Positions 45,330 through 54,680 of a stretch of DNA of 64,000 bases are shown here, in pieces; within the stretch, counting starts at the first letter, position 1, and each line of letters starts with the position of its first letter. The position numbers and the translations under genes were made by a program. The stretch lies in NCBI GenBank assembly GCA_016207645.1, contig JACQPH010000101.1, forward strand, positions 1-64,000. Direction: 5' to 3'. The DNA comes from Elusimicrobiota bacterium. Lineage in GTDB: Bacteria > Elusimicrobiota > Elusimicrobia > Elusimicrobiales > UBA9959. The notes beneath the pieces are model-generated. The model had not been told where the DNA came from and searched no databases. It saw only the letters and a program-made list of their open reading frames with translations.

Positions 45330-46412
45330 TCAGGCCTTTCCCGGTCCCAGGTATTTCCGTACGGCTTCCTTCAGCTTGTTGATATCGATGAGCCCCATGC
45401 AGGCCGGCGCTTCGCACTTGATCCTGGGGGCGGTGCTTTCGTAAGGGTACATGTAGCAGGGCGCGCAGGCCAGCCCCAGCGTTATAGCCGTATTCTTCTC
45501 GCCGTAGGGCGCGGTCACGGCGGGGCTGGTGGGCCCCAGCACGGTAATGGCCGGGGCGCCGGCCGCGGCGGCCAGCGGGCCCAGGCCGCCGTCCGTGTTT
45601 ATGAAGAGACGGCAGTTTTTAAGCAGCGCGGCTATTTTATTGGTCTCGGCGCCGGCCAGCCTGACCGGCCCGCTCTTCGCCAGGTCCAGCACCTTGTCCG
45701 CCGCATCTTTCTCGTCCGGCCCCGCGAACACCAGTACCTTCGCCCCGTATTCCGAAGACAGCCAGTCTATAAGTTCGGCGAAAACGTTTATGTTCCCCGC
45801 GTCCCAGTTCTTGTACACCTGGGCTTTGCTGATGCTCGGGTGCACGCCTACAACCAGGTCGGTCTTCGGGTCTATCCCTTTCTCCCGGAGAAAAGAGAGA
45901 GCGTATTCTTCGTCGGGCGCGGAGAGCCACAGGGACATGTCCGGCTTCCCCGCCGCGGGGTCCAGGCCCAGGCAGGACAGCAGGTCCAGGTTCTTCTCCA
46001 CCTGGTGCTTTTTCCGGTCCGAGTCCACCCGGCAGTCCTGCAGGAAGGGCAGGGTGCGCCAGCGCGCGAAATCGTAGTAATGGCTTATCCTTTTCTTCGC
46101 CCCGGCGCAGAAAGCGAACAGGTTGTAGACCAGCCGGTTGGAGGGGTAGGAGGTGATGCTGGCGTCGTAGCTCTCCCGGCGGAGGGCAAGGAGGGTCTTG
46201 AGATGGCCGTAAAGGCTGGCGGGGTCGGTCTTAGCATACTGTATCAGCACCGGCCTTATATAGGGGCAATTGGCGAAAAGCTCCACGCATTTCCTGTCCC
46301 GCACCACCAGGGTCATCGGCTCTTCGCCGTACTTTTCCCGGAGGCGGCGGATCAGCGGTATCATGTAGACCGTATCGCCCAGGCCTTTGAGGGAGATCAG
46401 CAGTATCTTCAT
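45330..46412 (-). CDS. glycosyltransferase family 9 (heptosyltransferase-like)
   Basis: MKILLISLKGLGDTVYMIPLIRRLREKYG; INTDGGLGPLAAAAGAPAITVLGPTSPAVTAPYG. Confidence 0.85.
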   Translation of the reverse strand: MKILLISLKGLGDTVYMIPLIRRLREKYGEEPMTLVVRDRKCVELFANCPYIRPVLIQYAKTDPASLYGHLKTLLALRRESYDASITSYPSNRLVYNLFAFCAGAKKRISHYYDFARWRTLPFLQDCRVDSDRKKHQVEKNLDLLSCLGLDPAAGKPDMSLWLSAPDEEYALSFLREKGIDPKTDLVVGVHPSISKAQVYKNWDAGNINVFAELIDWLSSEYGAKVLVFAGPDEKDAADKVLDLAKSGPVRLAGAETNKIAALLKNCRLFINTDGGLGPLAAAAGAPAITVLGPTSPAVTAPYGEKNTAITLGLACAPCYMYPYESTAPRIKCEAPACMGLIDINKLKEAVRKYLGPGKA

Positions 46413-48304
46413 GCCGCTTTCTTCCCGGCCACCAGGCAGATCTCGGTATAAGCGCTTTTAAAAGGGGTGCTTTTCACCGGCGGGTCGAAGGAAACGTCGA
46501 ATATTTTCATTATAGCGCCCTGCACGCTGAAAGGGTCGAGACCTATGAAATCGGCCTCTTTGAAGCCGTTGGCGGGGAAAAGCGAGGAGAGCCCGCCGTA
46601 GGTGTAGGACTTTTCATAGTCGTTGCCGGCGAACCAGTAGAGCAGCAGCTGGTAGAAGCGCCAGAGAGAGTACCTGGCAGGGACGAAAGTGACCAGCAGG
46701 CCGTCGTCCTTGAGGATGCGCCGCATCTCTTCGAGGAAAGCCGCCTCGCCGCCGAGATGCTCCATCACCCCCGAGCTGTAGATCAGGTCGAACTTCTTGT
46801 CCTCGAAGGGTGTCTTCTCGCAATCGCCCACGAAGGCCAGCGGGAATTCCTTTTTGGCCAGCTCGATGGCTACCGGGCTCCTGTCCAGGGCGTAGCATTC
46901 GACGTCCGCCCTGCCCCGCTTTATCCTCTTAAGGTTGATGGCCGAGCCGCAGCCCACTTCCAGCACCTTTTTCCTGTCCCCCTTGAGCTTGTCCAGGCAG
47001 CCGTTCAGCACCTTGTCCCTTTGCGAGGCTATCCAGGCCTCGGCCTTGGAGGTCTTATGTGTTTCCCATTTCCTGTCCCAGTCGGCGTTGGTTTCCTCCG
47101 GCCTGGGCCTCAGCCTTTCTATGACGGCGTTCAGCGTGTAAGCGGCCAGGAGGATGAGGAAGGGGTCGATAGGCACCCTGTACCGCATCACGACCACGAA
47201 GAACAGATGCACCAGGGTGTAAGAAGCGAACAGCGCGAGCAGCAGCGAGGTTCTTTTGAACTGCTTCAGGGAAAGGAAGAAGCCTATGAAAGCCAGCGGG
47301 ATATAGAGCCCGGAAGTGGCCATGGCCGCGTATTTCTGCCAGGGGTAGGCCATCATCGGGTAAAGCCGCCAGAAATGTTTGAACCGCAGCCAGCACAGCG
47401 CGTAGAATTTGTCGGGGTTGGCGCTGATCCAGTCGAAGGCCTTCTTCCTGCAGAGCTTGTCCCTTTCCGGGATGGGCAGGGTCAGCAGGTACGGCCAGTC
47501 CTTCGGGATGGCCGGCTCGGTGAGCTCCGCGCTCTGCGGCTGGTCGAGCTCGCCCATCGTTTCGGACCAGAAAGCGGTGTCGCACGAGGAGCCGTAGAGC
47601 TGGCACCAGGGCGTGTTGACGGGCATGATGTAGCTCTTGTCGTAATGGAAATAATTCCTGAAGCTCCAGGGCACTATCACCGCCAGCGCGCAGAGGCCTG
47701 CCAGGAAGCCGGTCCTGAAGCTTTTCGTGTTCCACCAGAGCCAGGCGCAGGCGAACAGGAAGAAGGGGAGCGTGGTGGACTTGGTCAGGCCGGTAAGCCC
47801 GTACAGGACGCCGGTGACGGCGGCGTTCTTCCAGCCCGGCTCCTGGGCGGTCTTCACCGTGCTGAAGACGGCGGCGGCCAGCATGAAAGTTAGGAAGGTC
47901 TCGCTGATCACGTCGCCGGTATAGGCCAGGAGATAGGGATAGAAGCTCAGCAGGACGGCCGCTATCCTGCCGACGTTCTCCGAGAACAGCCTTTTCCCCG
48001 TCTTGTAGATGAGCACGCAGGTGCAGGCCCCGAGCACGGCCTGCAGGACCCTGACCGCCGCGACGGACTTGCCGAACACGGAAAAGATCCCGGCGAGGAA
48101 AAAAGCGAAACCGGGTGCCCGCGTAGTGCCGCCGAAGCCTGAGCCCTGCGCTATCCCCAGCGCTATGTCCATCCAGCTGGAGGCGTCCGGGGACAGCTTG
48201 TCGGGGGAAAGGGGCAGGACATAGGCGAGCCTCAGCGCGAGCGCAAAAAGGAAAACCGCGGCCGGGAATCTGTTTTCTCCGTCCAGGAGCCCGCGGAGCT
48301 TCAT
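46409..48304 (-). CDS. fusion: GT39-like membrane glycosyltransferase + class I SAM methyltransferase
   Basis: N-terminal polytopic region (VGRIAAVLLSFYPYLLAYTGDVISETFLTF); C-terminal VLEVGCGSAINLKRIKRG...FDLIYSSGVMEHLGGEAAFLEEMRRILKDDGLLVTFVP in one ORF. Confidence 0.8.
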   Translation of the reverse strand: MKLRGLLDGENRFPAAVFLFALALRLAYVLPLSPDKLSPDASSWMDIALGIAQGSGFGGTTRAPGFAFFLAGIFSVFGKSVAAVRVLQAVLGACTCVLIYKTGKRLFSENVGRIAAVLLSFYPYLLAYTGDVISETFLTFMLAAAVFSTVKTAQEPGWKNAAVTGVLYGLTGLTKSTTLPFFLFACAWLWWNTKSFRTGFLAGLCALAVIVPWSFRNYFHYDKSYIMPVNTPWCQLYGSSCDTAFWSETMGELDQPQSAELTEPAIPKDWPYLLTLPIPERDKLCRKKAFDWISANPDKFYALCWLRFKHFWRLYPMMAYPWQKYAAMATSGLYIPLAFIGFFLSLKQFKRTSLLLALFASYTLVHLFFVVVMRYRVPIDPFLILLAAYTLNAVIERLRPRPEETNADWDRKWETHKTSKAEAWIASQRDKVLNGCLDKLKGDRKKVLEVGCGSAINLKRIKRGRADVECYALDRSPVAIELAKKEFPLAFVGDCEKTPFEDKKFDLIYSSGVMEHLGGEAAFLEEMRRILKDDGLLVTFVPARYSLWRFYQLLLYWFAGNDYEKSYTYGGLSSLFPANGFKEADFIGLDPFSVQGAIMKIFDVSFDPPVKSTPFKSAYTEICLVAGKKAA

Positions 48305-48329
48305 CTTTCCACGCCCGCGGCGGCGCCGC

Positions 48330-49079
48330 TCATTTCTTCAGCAGCCATATGTAAGTGGGCATCAGCCAGTAAAGGTAGTTGAAAACGAACAGGGCGGCGG
48401 CCTGGGCGAAAGAGCCGGGGGCGACCATCTCGGTCGCCGAGAACCCGACCGGGTCCCGCAGTATCTTCCGGGTGTAGTCGACGACCTCGAATCCGCGGAC
48501 CATATCCCTGATCCCGCCCAGGGTCAGCAGGGTCTCGTAGTAGGAATCGCCGGTCCCGGCCAGCCTGACGTAAACGTGGGCCAGCGGCTTGGGCAGCCAC
48601 GAAAGGAGCGGCAGCCTGTGGTGGGGCTCGAGGAAGCCCAGGCGGTTCGCGGCCGCCAGGTAGCAGACGCCGCCGGGTTTGAGCACCCGGCGGATCTCGG
48701 AGAACAGTTTCGCGCGGTCCGGCACGTGCTCGTACACGTGGTTGCAGACCACGACGTCGAAGGAAGCGTCGGCGAACTCCAGCCCTATCCCGTCCTGCGC
48801 GACGAAGGCCAGGTTCCCGGCCTTGAAGCTCGCTTTGGCGTGCTCGACAGCTCTGATGTCGATATCCGCCCCGACGACCTTCCCGAACTCGGAGGCCAGG
48901 AGGTTGGCGATGAAGCCCATGGAGCAGCCGATGTCCAGCAGTTCCAGACCGCCGAGCGCGCCGCCGTAATGGTCGGAGAGGACGGAAAGTATCTTCCGGC
49001 CCTTCTGTTCCCTTTTGGAACTGTCGGACATTTCAGGCTCTATCGCCGAGTAATCGTATTGGTACTTGTCGTTAGCCAT
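48330..49079 (-). CDS. class I SAM-dependent methyltransferase
   Basis: LELLDIGCSMGFIANLLASEFGKVVGADID; VCNHVYEHVPDRAKLFSEIRRVLKPGGVCYL. Confidence 0.85.
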   Translation of the reverse strand: MANDKYQYDYSAIEPEMSDSSKREQKGRKILSVLSDHYGGALGGLELLDIGCSMGFIANLLASEFGKVVGADIDIRAVEHAKASFKAGNLAFVAQDGIGLEFADASFDVVVCNHVYEHVPDRAKLFSEIRRVLKPGGVCYLAAANRLGFLEPHHRLPLLSWLPKPLAHVYVRLAGTGDSYYETLLTLGGIRDMVRGFEVVDYTRKILRDPVGFSATEMVAPGSFAQAAALFVFNYLYWLMPTYIWLLKK

Positions 49080-49111
49080 AAGGCGGGGCCGGGGGGAAAA
49101 GGCCGGCTCGT

Positions 49112-50071
49112 CTAGTCGCGGCGGTCTTTCTGCTGCTGCAGGAGCAGCCTTTCCAGCAGTTTCCGGTTGGTGTGGATCAGATTGGAGGTGATCCCCATCA
49201 GCAGCATGAAAAAGCCGATTATAAGCAGGCCCACGCCGATGGTGAGGGACTGCGCGTAGCCGGTGGGGATGTTCCGGTACACCGACAGGGTGATATAGTA
49301 ATAAACGAACCTGGCCGTCAGGAAAAGCCCCGGCAGGCAGAAGAGGGCGGACAGGGAAATGAAAACTTTCAGCGGCGAATAGATATAGACCAGGGTCAGG
49401 ATGTCCAGCGTGGACTTCGCCACATATTCCAGGCTGTTGCCCATCAGCCGGGACTTCCTGATGGGCGGGTTCACCGTTATCGGCACGTGCGCGATGCGCA
49501 CCTTATGGCTGGAGAGCCGGACCAGGGTCTCCAGGGTATAGGTATAGCTGCTGGCTATCACGTCTATCCAGAGCGCCGCGCTCCGGCTGAAGGCCCGGAA
49601 GCCGGAGGTGGCGTCGGGTATATGCTGGGAGCAGATGAACGAAACTACCCCGCTGCCGGCCCTCTGGGCCAGTTTTTTCAGGCAGGAGAAATGTTCGATG
49701 TCGTCGATGTTCCTGGCGCCCACCACGAACTCGGCCTGTTTCTCCAGGATGGGCTTTATGAGTTCGGGGATGTACCTGCCGGGATACTGGTTGTCGGCGT
49801 CGGTGTTGACGATGATGTCCGCGGCCAGGCCGAGCGAGGCGTCTATGCCGGCCCTGAAGCCGACGGCCAGGCCCTGGTGGTAGGGGAGCTGCACGACCCT
49901 GGTCACCCTGGGGTGGGCTTTTGCGACTTCGGCCGTCCTGTCCGCGCTGCCGTCGTCGATAACGACGATGCCGATCTCGCTTATGCCCGCGATCTTTTCC
50001 GGGATGTCGTTTATGGCGGCCGCGAGGAATTCTTCCTCGTTGTAGCATGGGATCTGGACCACTAATTTCAT
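49112..50071 (-). CDS. GT2 glycosyltransferase (dolichol-phosphate mannosyltransferase-like)
   Basis: VVQIPCYNEEEFLAAAINDIP, IVVIDDGSADRTAEVAK, NTDADNQYPGRYIPELI, C-terminal TM helices. Confidence 0.85.
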   Translation of the reverse strand: MKLVVQIPCYNEEEFLAAAINDIPEKIAGISEIGIVVIDDGSADRTAEVAKAHPRVTRVVQLPYHQGLAVGFRAGIDASLGLAADIIVNTDADNQYPGRYIPELIKPILEKQAEFVVGARNIDDIEHFSCLKKLAQRAGSGVVSFICSQHIPDATSGFRAFSRSAALWIDVIASSYTYTLETLVRLSSHKVRIAHVPITVNPPIRKSRLMGNSLEYVAKSTLDILTLVYIYSPLKVFISLSALFCLPGLFLTARFVYYYITLSVYRNIPTGYAQSLTIGVGLLIIGFFMLLMGITSNLIHTNRKLLERLLLQQQKDRRD

Positions 50072-50155
50072 CGGTACCCTTTCCTCCCCGCGAAGCGTTC
50101 CCGCCGTAAAACCTGCGGATATTATACTACATAAAGCGCGGCGGCCCGGCGGGGC

Positions 50156-52015
50156 TCAGCCGTACTTTTTCAGCCACAGGAACAGCGAGACCAGGCAGGT
50201 CAGCCTGCGGGTATTGTCGCGGCGCCCTTCGCAGTGCTCCTTCAGCAGTTTTTCGGCGAAAGCGTAGTCGCAGAAGCCGGGGGCGGCGGCGCGCGCCGCG
50301 CTTATGGAATCCAGCGTGAATTCCTTCAGCCCGCCTTTCAGCCATTCCCCGGTGGGCATGCTGAAGCCTTTTTTCGGCATTTTCAATATTTCTTCCGGCA
50401 GGTACTTCCTGAGGGCCTTGCGGATGATGTGTTTCGTGGTGAAGCCCTTCAGCTTCAGGCCGAGCGGGACCTCCTCGGAGAGGTCCATCATCTCATTGTC
50501 CAGGAAAGGCACGCGGGCTTCCTGGGAATTGAACATGGTCACGAGGTCGGTGGCGTGCAGGGCGCAATAGGGCAGGAAGACGTTCAGGTCCAGGTAGAGC
50601 AGCCTGTTCAGCAGGCGGCCGCCGGCCACGTCCGGCAGATGCTGCGCGAACACTTCGAAAGGGTCCTCGTGTTCCACGCCCGGCAGGAGCAGTTTTATCT
50701 CGTCGGCGGTGAAGATCTCCTTGTACTTCAGGTGGGCTACTTCCGGCCTGAAGGCCGCGCCGCGGGTGAAGGACTTCAGCTTGAAGTCCAGGCTGAGGCG
50801 GCTGGTGGAGACGGGGAGGCGCTCCGCGGCCGCGCGCAGGGCCGCCTGCACCGGGCCGGGCAGGTACTGGTAGAAGCGGCCTACCTTGGCGGCGGACAGC
50901 GTCGGGTAGCCGGCGAAAAGTTCGTCCCCGCCCGCGCCGGTCAGCGCCACGGTTATGTCCTTCCTGGACAGCGCCGAGACGCGGCCCATCGCCAGGTAGG
51001 TCCAGTCCCCGTGCGGCTCGGCGAAGCGCTCCACGGCCGCGGGGAGGTCCTTTATGATGTCGGCGGGGCCGAGCAGGCAGTCGTGATGGTCGGTGCCGTA
51101 TTTCCGGGCTACCAGGCGGGCGCCGTCCAGCTCGTTATAGGTGCCGCCGTCCTCGTAGCCCACGGTATAGGTTTTCGGCTTTACGCCGAGTTTGGCCATC
51201 ATGGCCACTATGGCGGTGGAATCGAGGCCGCTGGAAAGGAAGACTCCCAGCGGCACGTCGCTGACCAGCTGGCGCTTCACGGAATTGAGCAGGGCCGCTT
51301 CTATGCGCTCCTCCGCTTCCCGCTCGGTCATCTTCACGGGGCGGAAGCGGTACTGCCAGTAGCGCTTCAACTCGGCTTTCCCGCCGCCTATCTTTATGCA
51401 GTGGCCCTGCGGCAGGCGGCGTATATGCCTGAAGACGGAGCGGGGGGAGGAAATGTAGTAGAAGGAAAGGTAGTTGGCCAGCGCCTGGCCGTCCAGGTCG
51501 CGGGGCACCGCTGTATAGGCCAGCAGGGCCTTTATTTCAGAGGCGAAGAAGAGGGAGCCGCCGATATCGGCGTAGAAAAGCGGCTTCACTCCGGCGCGGT
51601 CGCGCGCGAGGAACAGTTCCTCCTTGCGGGCGTCCCAGACGGCCAGCGCGAACATGCCGTTGAGCCTTTCCAGGCAGTTCTCGCCCAGCTCCTCGTAGAG
51701 GTGGACTATGACCTCCGTGTCGGAATTGGTACTGAAGCGGTGGCGGCCTTCCAGTTCTTTCCGCAGCTCACGGTAATTGTAGATCTCGCCGTTGAGGAAC
51801 ACGGCCAGGGAGCCGTCTTCGCTGTACACCGGCTGGCGCCCGCCTTCCAGGTCTATGATCTTCAGGCGGCGCATCCCCAGGCCGCAGTGGCGGTCTACGA
51901 GCAGGCCCTCGTCCTCCGGGCCGCGGTGGTACATCTCGAAGAGCGGCCCCTTGAGCTCGGCTTCCCGCACCGGGGCCTTCGAGGCGTAGTTTATCCTGCC
52001 GGTTATTCCGCACAT
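50156..52015 (-). CDS. asnB: glutamine-hydrolysing asparagine synthase
   Basis: MCGITGRINYAS, YHRGPEDEG, VPLGVFLSSGLDSTAIVAMMAK, TVALTGAGGDELFAGYP. Confidence 0.93.
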   Translation of the reverse strand: MCGITGRINYASKAPVREAELKGPLFEMYHRGPEDEGLLVDRHCGLGMRRLKIIDLEGGRQPVYSEDGSLAVFLNGEIYNYRELRKELEGRHRFSTNSDTEVIVHLYEELGENCLERLNGMFALAVWDARKEELFLARDRAGVKPLFYADIGGSLFFASEIKALLAYTAVPRDLDGQALANYLSFYYISSPRSVFRHIRRLPQGHCIKIGGGKAELKRYWQYRFRPVKMTEREAEERIEAALLNSVKRQLVSDVPLGVFLSSGLDSTAIVAMMAKLGVKPKTYTVGYEDGGTYNELDGARLVARKYGTDHHDCLLGPADIIKDLPAAVERFAEPHGDWTYLAMGRVSALSRKDITVALTGAGGDELFAGYPTLSAAKVGRFYQYLPGPVQAALRAAAERLPVSTSRLSLDFKLKSFTRGAAFRPEVAHLKYKEIFTADEIKLLLPGVEHEDPFEVFAQHLPDVAGGRLLNRLLYLDLNVFLPYCALHATDLVTMFNSQEARVPFLDNEMMDLSEEVPLGLKLKGFTTKHIIRKALRKYLPEEILKMPKKGFSMPTGEWLKGGLKEFTLDSISAARAAAPGFCDYAFAEKLLKEHCEGRRDNTRRLTCLVSLFLWLKKYG

Positions 52016-53811
52016 GGTTTAAACAGTACCAGTTTATTGCCGTGATAGTCGAAAAGTTTTTCGCGGCAGAGGGCGCCGGCGGCCTCCAGTTCCTTCGCTA
52101 TGGAGGGGAGGTCCGTCCTCAGCCCGGCGAAGGGGCTGTACGGCAGCAGCAGGAAGTCGAAGGCGCCGTCCCGGAAAGCCCGCGCCGCCTTCTCCGCCGA
52201 GAAACCCGGCGGCAGGTCCCTGTCCCAGGCCAGCTTGCCGGCCATGCCGTGTTTGGCCAGGTAGTAGTGGCTCGGCTCCACTTCCATCGGCGCGTAGATC
52301 TTCAGGCCGGGCCTGTTCAGGGACTTGAAATATTCCACGGCCTCCCAGTAGGGGAAGCTGTTCCCGTGATAATTGAACACGGTCCTGCGCTGGTAGGGGT
52401 TCTTCGCGAAGACGGACTGGAAAACGAACAGGGCCAGCAGGCCGGCGGCCAGCGGCTTCGCCAGGCGCCCGGGCAGGGCCGCGGCCAGGTCCGAGACCGC
52501 CAGCAGCAGCATGAGCACCAGGCCGATGTAGAAAGGCTGCGCGTGGCGCACGAAGCCGACGGCCAGGGTGGCGCTTATCATGAGATAATAAGCGGCGGAA
52601 AAGTACAGCAGCAGGGCCGTTTCCAGGTTCCTGCGGCGGTACAGGACATAGGCGGCGGAGGCCGCCAGCAGCGCGGTTATGGGCGCGCCGCAGGTCATAT
52701 AGATCACTTTCAGATTTAAGGTCATTATAGCCGGGTCGTACAGGTATTCGTAGACCAGGGCGGTGTTCCGTATGCCGTAGGCCGCGCTTATCAGAATGAA
52801 AGGCAGCCCGACGAGAAGCGGCATGGCCAGGGTTTTCAGGCCGTATAGCCAGGCTTCGCGCCGCTGCGGATAGACCAACCATAAAGCCGCCAGGGCCGGG
52901 ATGAAGGAGAGCACGAGGCCGAGCAGCAGCTGTTTATAGAAGAAACCGGCCGCGGTCCAGAAGGCGCATTTGAGGAACTCCTCCCGCTCCCCGGTAGCCG
53001 CGGCTTTCATGAAATGGAAAATGGAGGCCGCGAAGAACAGCACCGTGCCGGCCTCCAGCTCGGCGCTGGTGCCCAGGTTGAAGAAGGTGGGGAAAAAGGC
53101 CGCCAGCAGGTAGGCCAGGCGCGGCGGCGGGCCGGCCTTCATCAGTTTCAGCAGGCGCAGCAGGTAGACGGCGGCCAGTACCAGCAGAAAGAACTGCGCC
53201 GCGCGCGGCGCCGCCTCGTTAACTCCCAGCAGCAGGTAGGCCGGCAGGTAGAGGAACTTCGCCAGCGGGGGATAGCGCAGGACGGTCTCGAACCGGCCTA
53301 TGGCTTCGGCCAGGCCGAAGCGCAGCGAGGCGAAGAAGAACAGATTCCCGGCGGCGGCGAGGCCCAGCACGGCGGCGCCCCGGCCCGGCAGTTCCATGCC
53401 TTTCCGGTAAAGCCCGACCGCGGCCGCGGCCGTTATGGCGGCCAGCGGCAGGAAGAGCGCCGGCAGCAGGCGTATGTCCAGACCCAGGGCTGTGGTAGCG
53501 CGGCCCAGCAGCCAGGCCGGCGGACCGGCATGGGACTGGTCGTCGGCGCCGGTGGGAAGGGGGGTAAGCCATAAGAAAAGAGAGGCGGCGGCGGCCAGCA
53601 GGACGGCCGGCCAGAGCTCTTTCAGTTCGGGGAAAGAGGCTTCCGGGGAAACTTCGCCGAGAGGGCTGTAGAGCGCGGCCGCCGAAAGGAGGATAAAAAA
53701 GTTGAGGAGCGCCCACTGCGCGGGCCAGGGCAGCGGCAGATGCCAGACCGGGTAGAAAATATACGAGAAGGCCGTCAGCAGGAAGAGCGCCCAGTTCAGC
53801 CGGACCTTCAT
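52003..53811 (-). CDS. polytopic membrane protein, putative glycosyltransferase
   Basis: Many TM helices, DDQSHAGPPAWLLGRATTALGLDIRLLPAL; within glycan locus; overlaps asnB start. Confidence 0.6.
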   Translation of the reverse strand: MKVRLNWALFLLTAFSYIFYPVWHLPLPWPAQWALLNFFILLSAAALYSPLGEVSPEASFPELKELWPAVLLAAAASLFLWLTPLPTGADDQSHAGPPAWLLGRATTALGLDIRLLPALFLPLAAITAAAAVGLYRKGMELPGRGAAVLGLAAAGNLFFFASLRFGLAEAIGRFETVLRYPPLAKFLYLPAYLLLGVNEAAPRAAQFFLLVLAAVYLLRLLKLMKAGPPPRLAYLLAAFFPTFFNLGTSAELEAGTVLFFAASIFHFMKAAATGEREEFLKCAFWTAAGFFYKQLLLGLVLSFIPALAALWLVYPQRREAWLYGLKTLAMPLLVGLPFILISAAYGIRNTALVYEYLYDPAIMTLNLKVIYMTCGAPITALLAASAAYVLYRRRNLETALLLYFSAAYYLMISATLAVGFVRHAQPFYIGLVLMLLLAVSDLAAALPGRLAKPLAAGLLALFVFQSVFAKNPYQRRTVFNYHGNSFPYWEAVEYFKSLNRPGLKIYAPMEVEPSHYYLAKHGMAGKLAWDRDLPPGFSAEKAARAFRDGAFDFLLLPYSPFAGLRTDLPSIAKELEAAGALCREKLFDYHGNKLVLFKPCAE

Positions 53812-53876
53812 TTCGTCGCCCTTATAAGCGCGCGAGCGGCAGCGAGCTTTCCCCGTAAGTTTAGCCGGACCTTCAT
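53808..53876 (-). other. mini-ORF 2 (identical 22 aa)
   Basis: Identical 69-nt ORF; TGA 53808-53810 overlaps the glycosyltransferase ATG 53809-53811. Confidence 0.6.
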
Positions 53877-53941
53877 TTCGTCGCCCTTATAAGCGCGCGA
53901 GCGGCAGCGAGCTTTCCCCGTAAGTTTAGCCGGACCTTCAT
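53873..53941 (-). other. mini-ORF 1 (22 aa, MKVRLNLRGKLAAARALIRATK) created by the tandem repeat
   Basis: ATG at 53941 overlaps the methyltransferase stop TGA 53938-53940; its TGA overlaps the mini-ORF 2 ATG. Confidence 0.6.
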
Positions 53942-54660
53942 TTCGTCGCCCTTATAAGCAGGGAGCCGGCTATTTCCCGCAGGAGCGGAAGGCGCTCCAG
54001 GAGGGCGCCGAACTTATCGGCGGCCGGGGCCAGCGCCCCGGGCACCCAGGGGTGCAGGAAATCGAAAGGCTCCGTCTTCACCCCGGAAAAGCCGGCGTCC
54101 AGCAGCGTCCCTTTTATCTGCCAGCGGAAAAAAGCGGTCTCGTCGGGCGAGTCGCCCATGAAGGCCTTGAGCGGCGGGATATTCTTCTGGAGCATGATCT
54201 GCGGGTTCAGCATGTTGGGTTCGGTGAAAACGAAGTTCCCGCCGGGCTTGAGCACGCGCAGCATCTCCGGGAGGGCTTTGGGCAGGTTCAGGTGGTGCAG
54301 CACGGAGCTGCCGTAGACGCAGTCGAAGGAATTCTCCGGGAAGTCCAGTTCCTCCACGTTCATGACCCGATACTTCACGTTGGGCGCGGGGTTCTGCGCG
54401 CGGGCCCTTTCCACCAGTTCCGGGGAGAGTTCTACGGCGGTGATGTCCGCGCCGCTGCGGGCTATCAGGGCCGTGAAGATCCCGGTGCCGCAGCCTATCT
54501 CCAGGGCCTTTTTGTGAGGCCCGAGGGCTCCGGCCGACCTATACATCCTCGCCCTGCGCTCGGCGCGGAGCCGCCCGGCCGGGCCGGACCAGCCCCAGTA
54601 GAACTCGGCGTTCCCGGAAATTTTCCGCCCGTGGGCCAGTTCGTTCTCTATTCTTTCCAT
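53938..54660 (-). CDS. class I SAM-dependent methyltransferase
   Basis: ALEIGCGTGIFTALIARSGADITAVELS; FDCVYGSSVLHHLNLPKALPEMLRVLKPGGNFVFTEPN. Confidence 0.87.
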   Translation of the reverse strand: MERIENELAHGRKISGNAEFYWGWSGPAGRLRAERRARMYRSAGALGPHKKALEIGCGTGIFTALIARSGADITAVELSPELVERARAQNPAPNVKYRVMNVEELDFPENSFDCVYGSSVLHHLNLPKALPEMLRVLKPGGNFVFTEPNMLNPQIMLQKNIPPLKAFMGDSPDETAFFRWQIKGTLLDAGFSGVKTEPFDFLHPWVPGALAPAADKFGALLERLPLLREIAGSLLIRATK

Positions 54661-54680
54661 TCAGTCGATCGTAAGGGATC

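Larger units (their letters stand above)
53801..53950 (-). repeat. 65-bp tandem repeat (two full units plus shared core, three cores)
   Basis: CCGGACCTTCATTTCGTCGCCCTTATAAGC core with period 65 (equivalent base at 53810, 53875, 53940). Confidence 0.95.
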
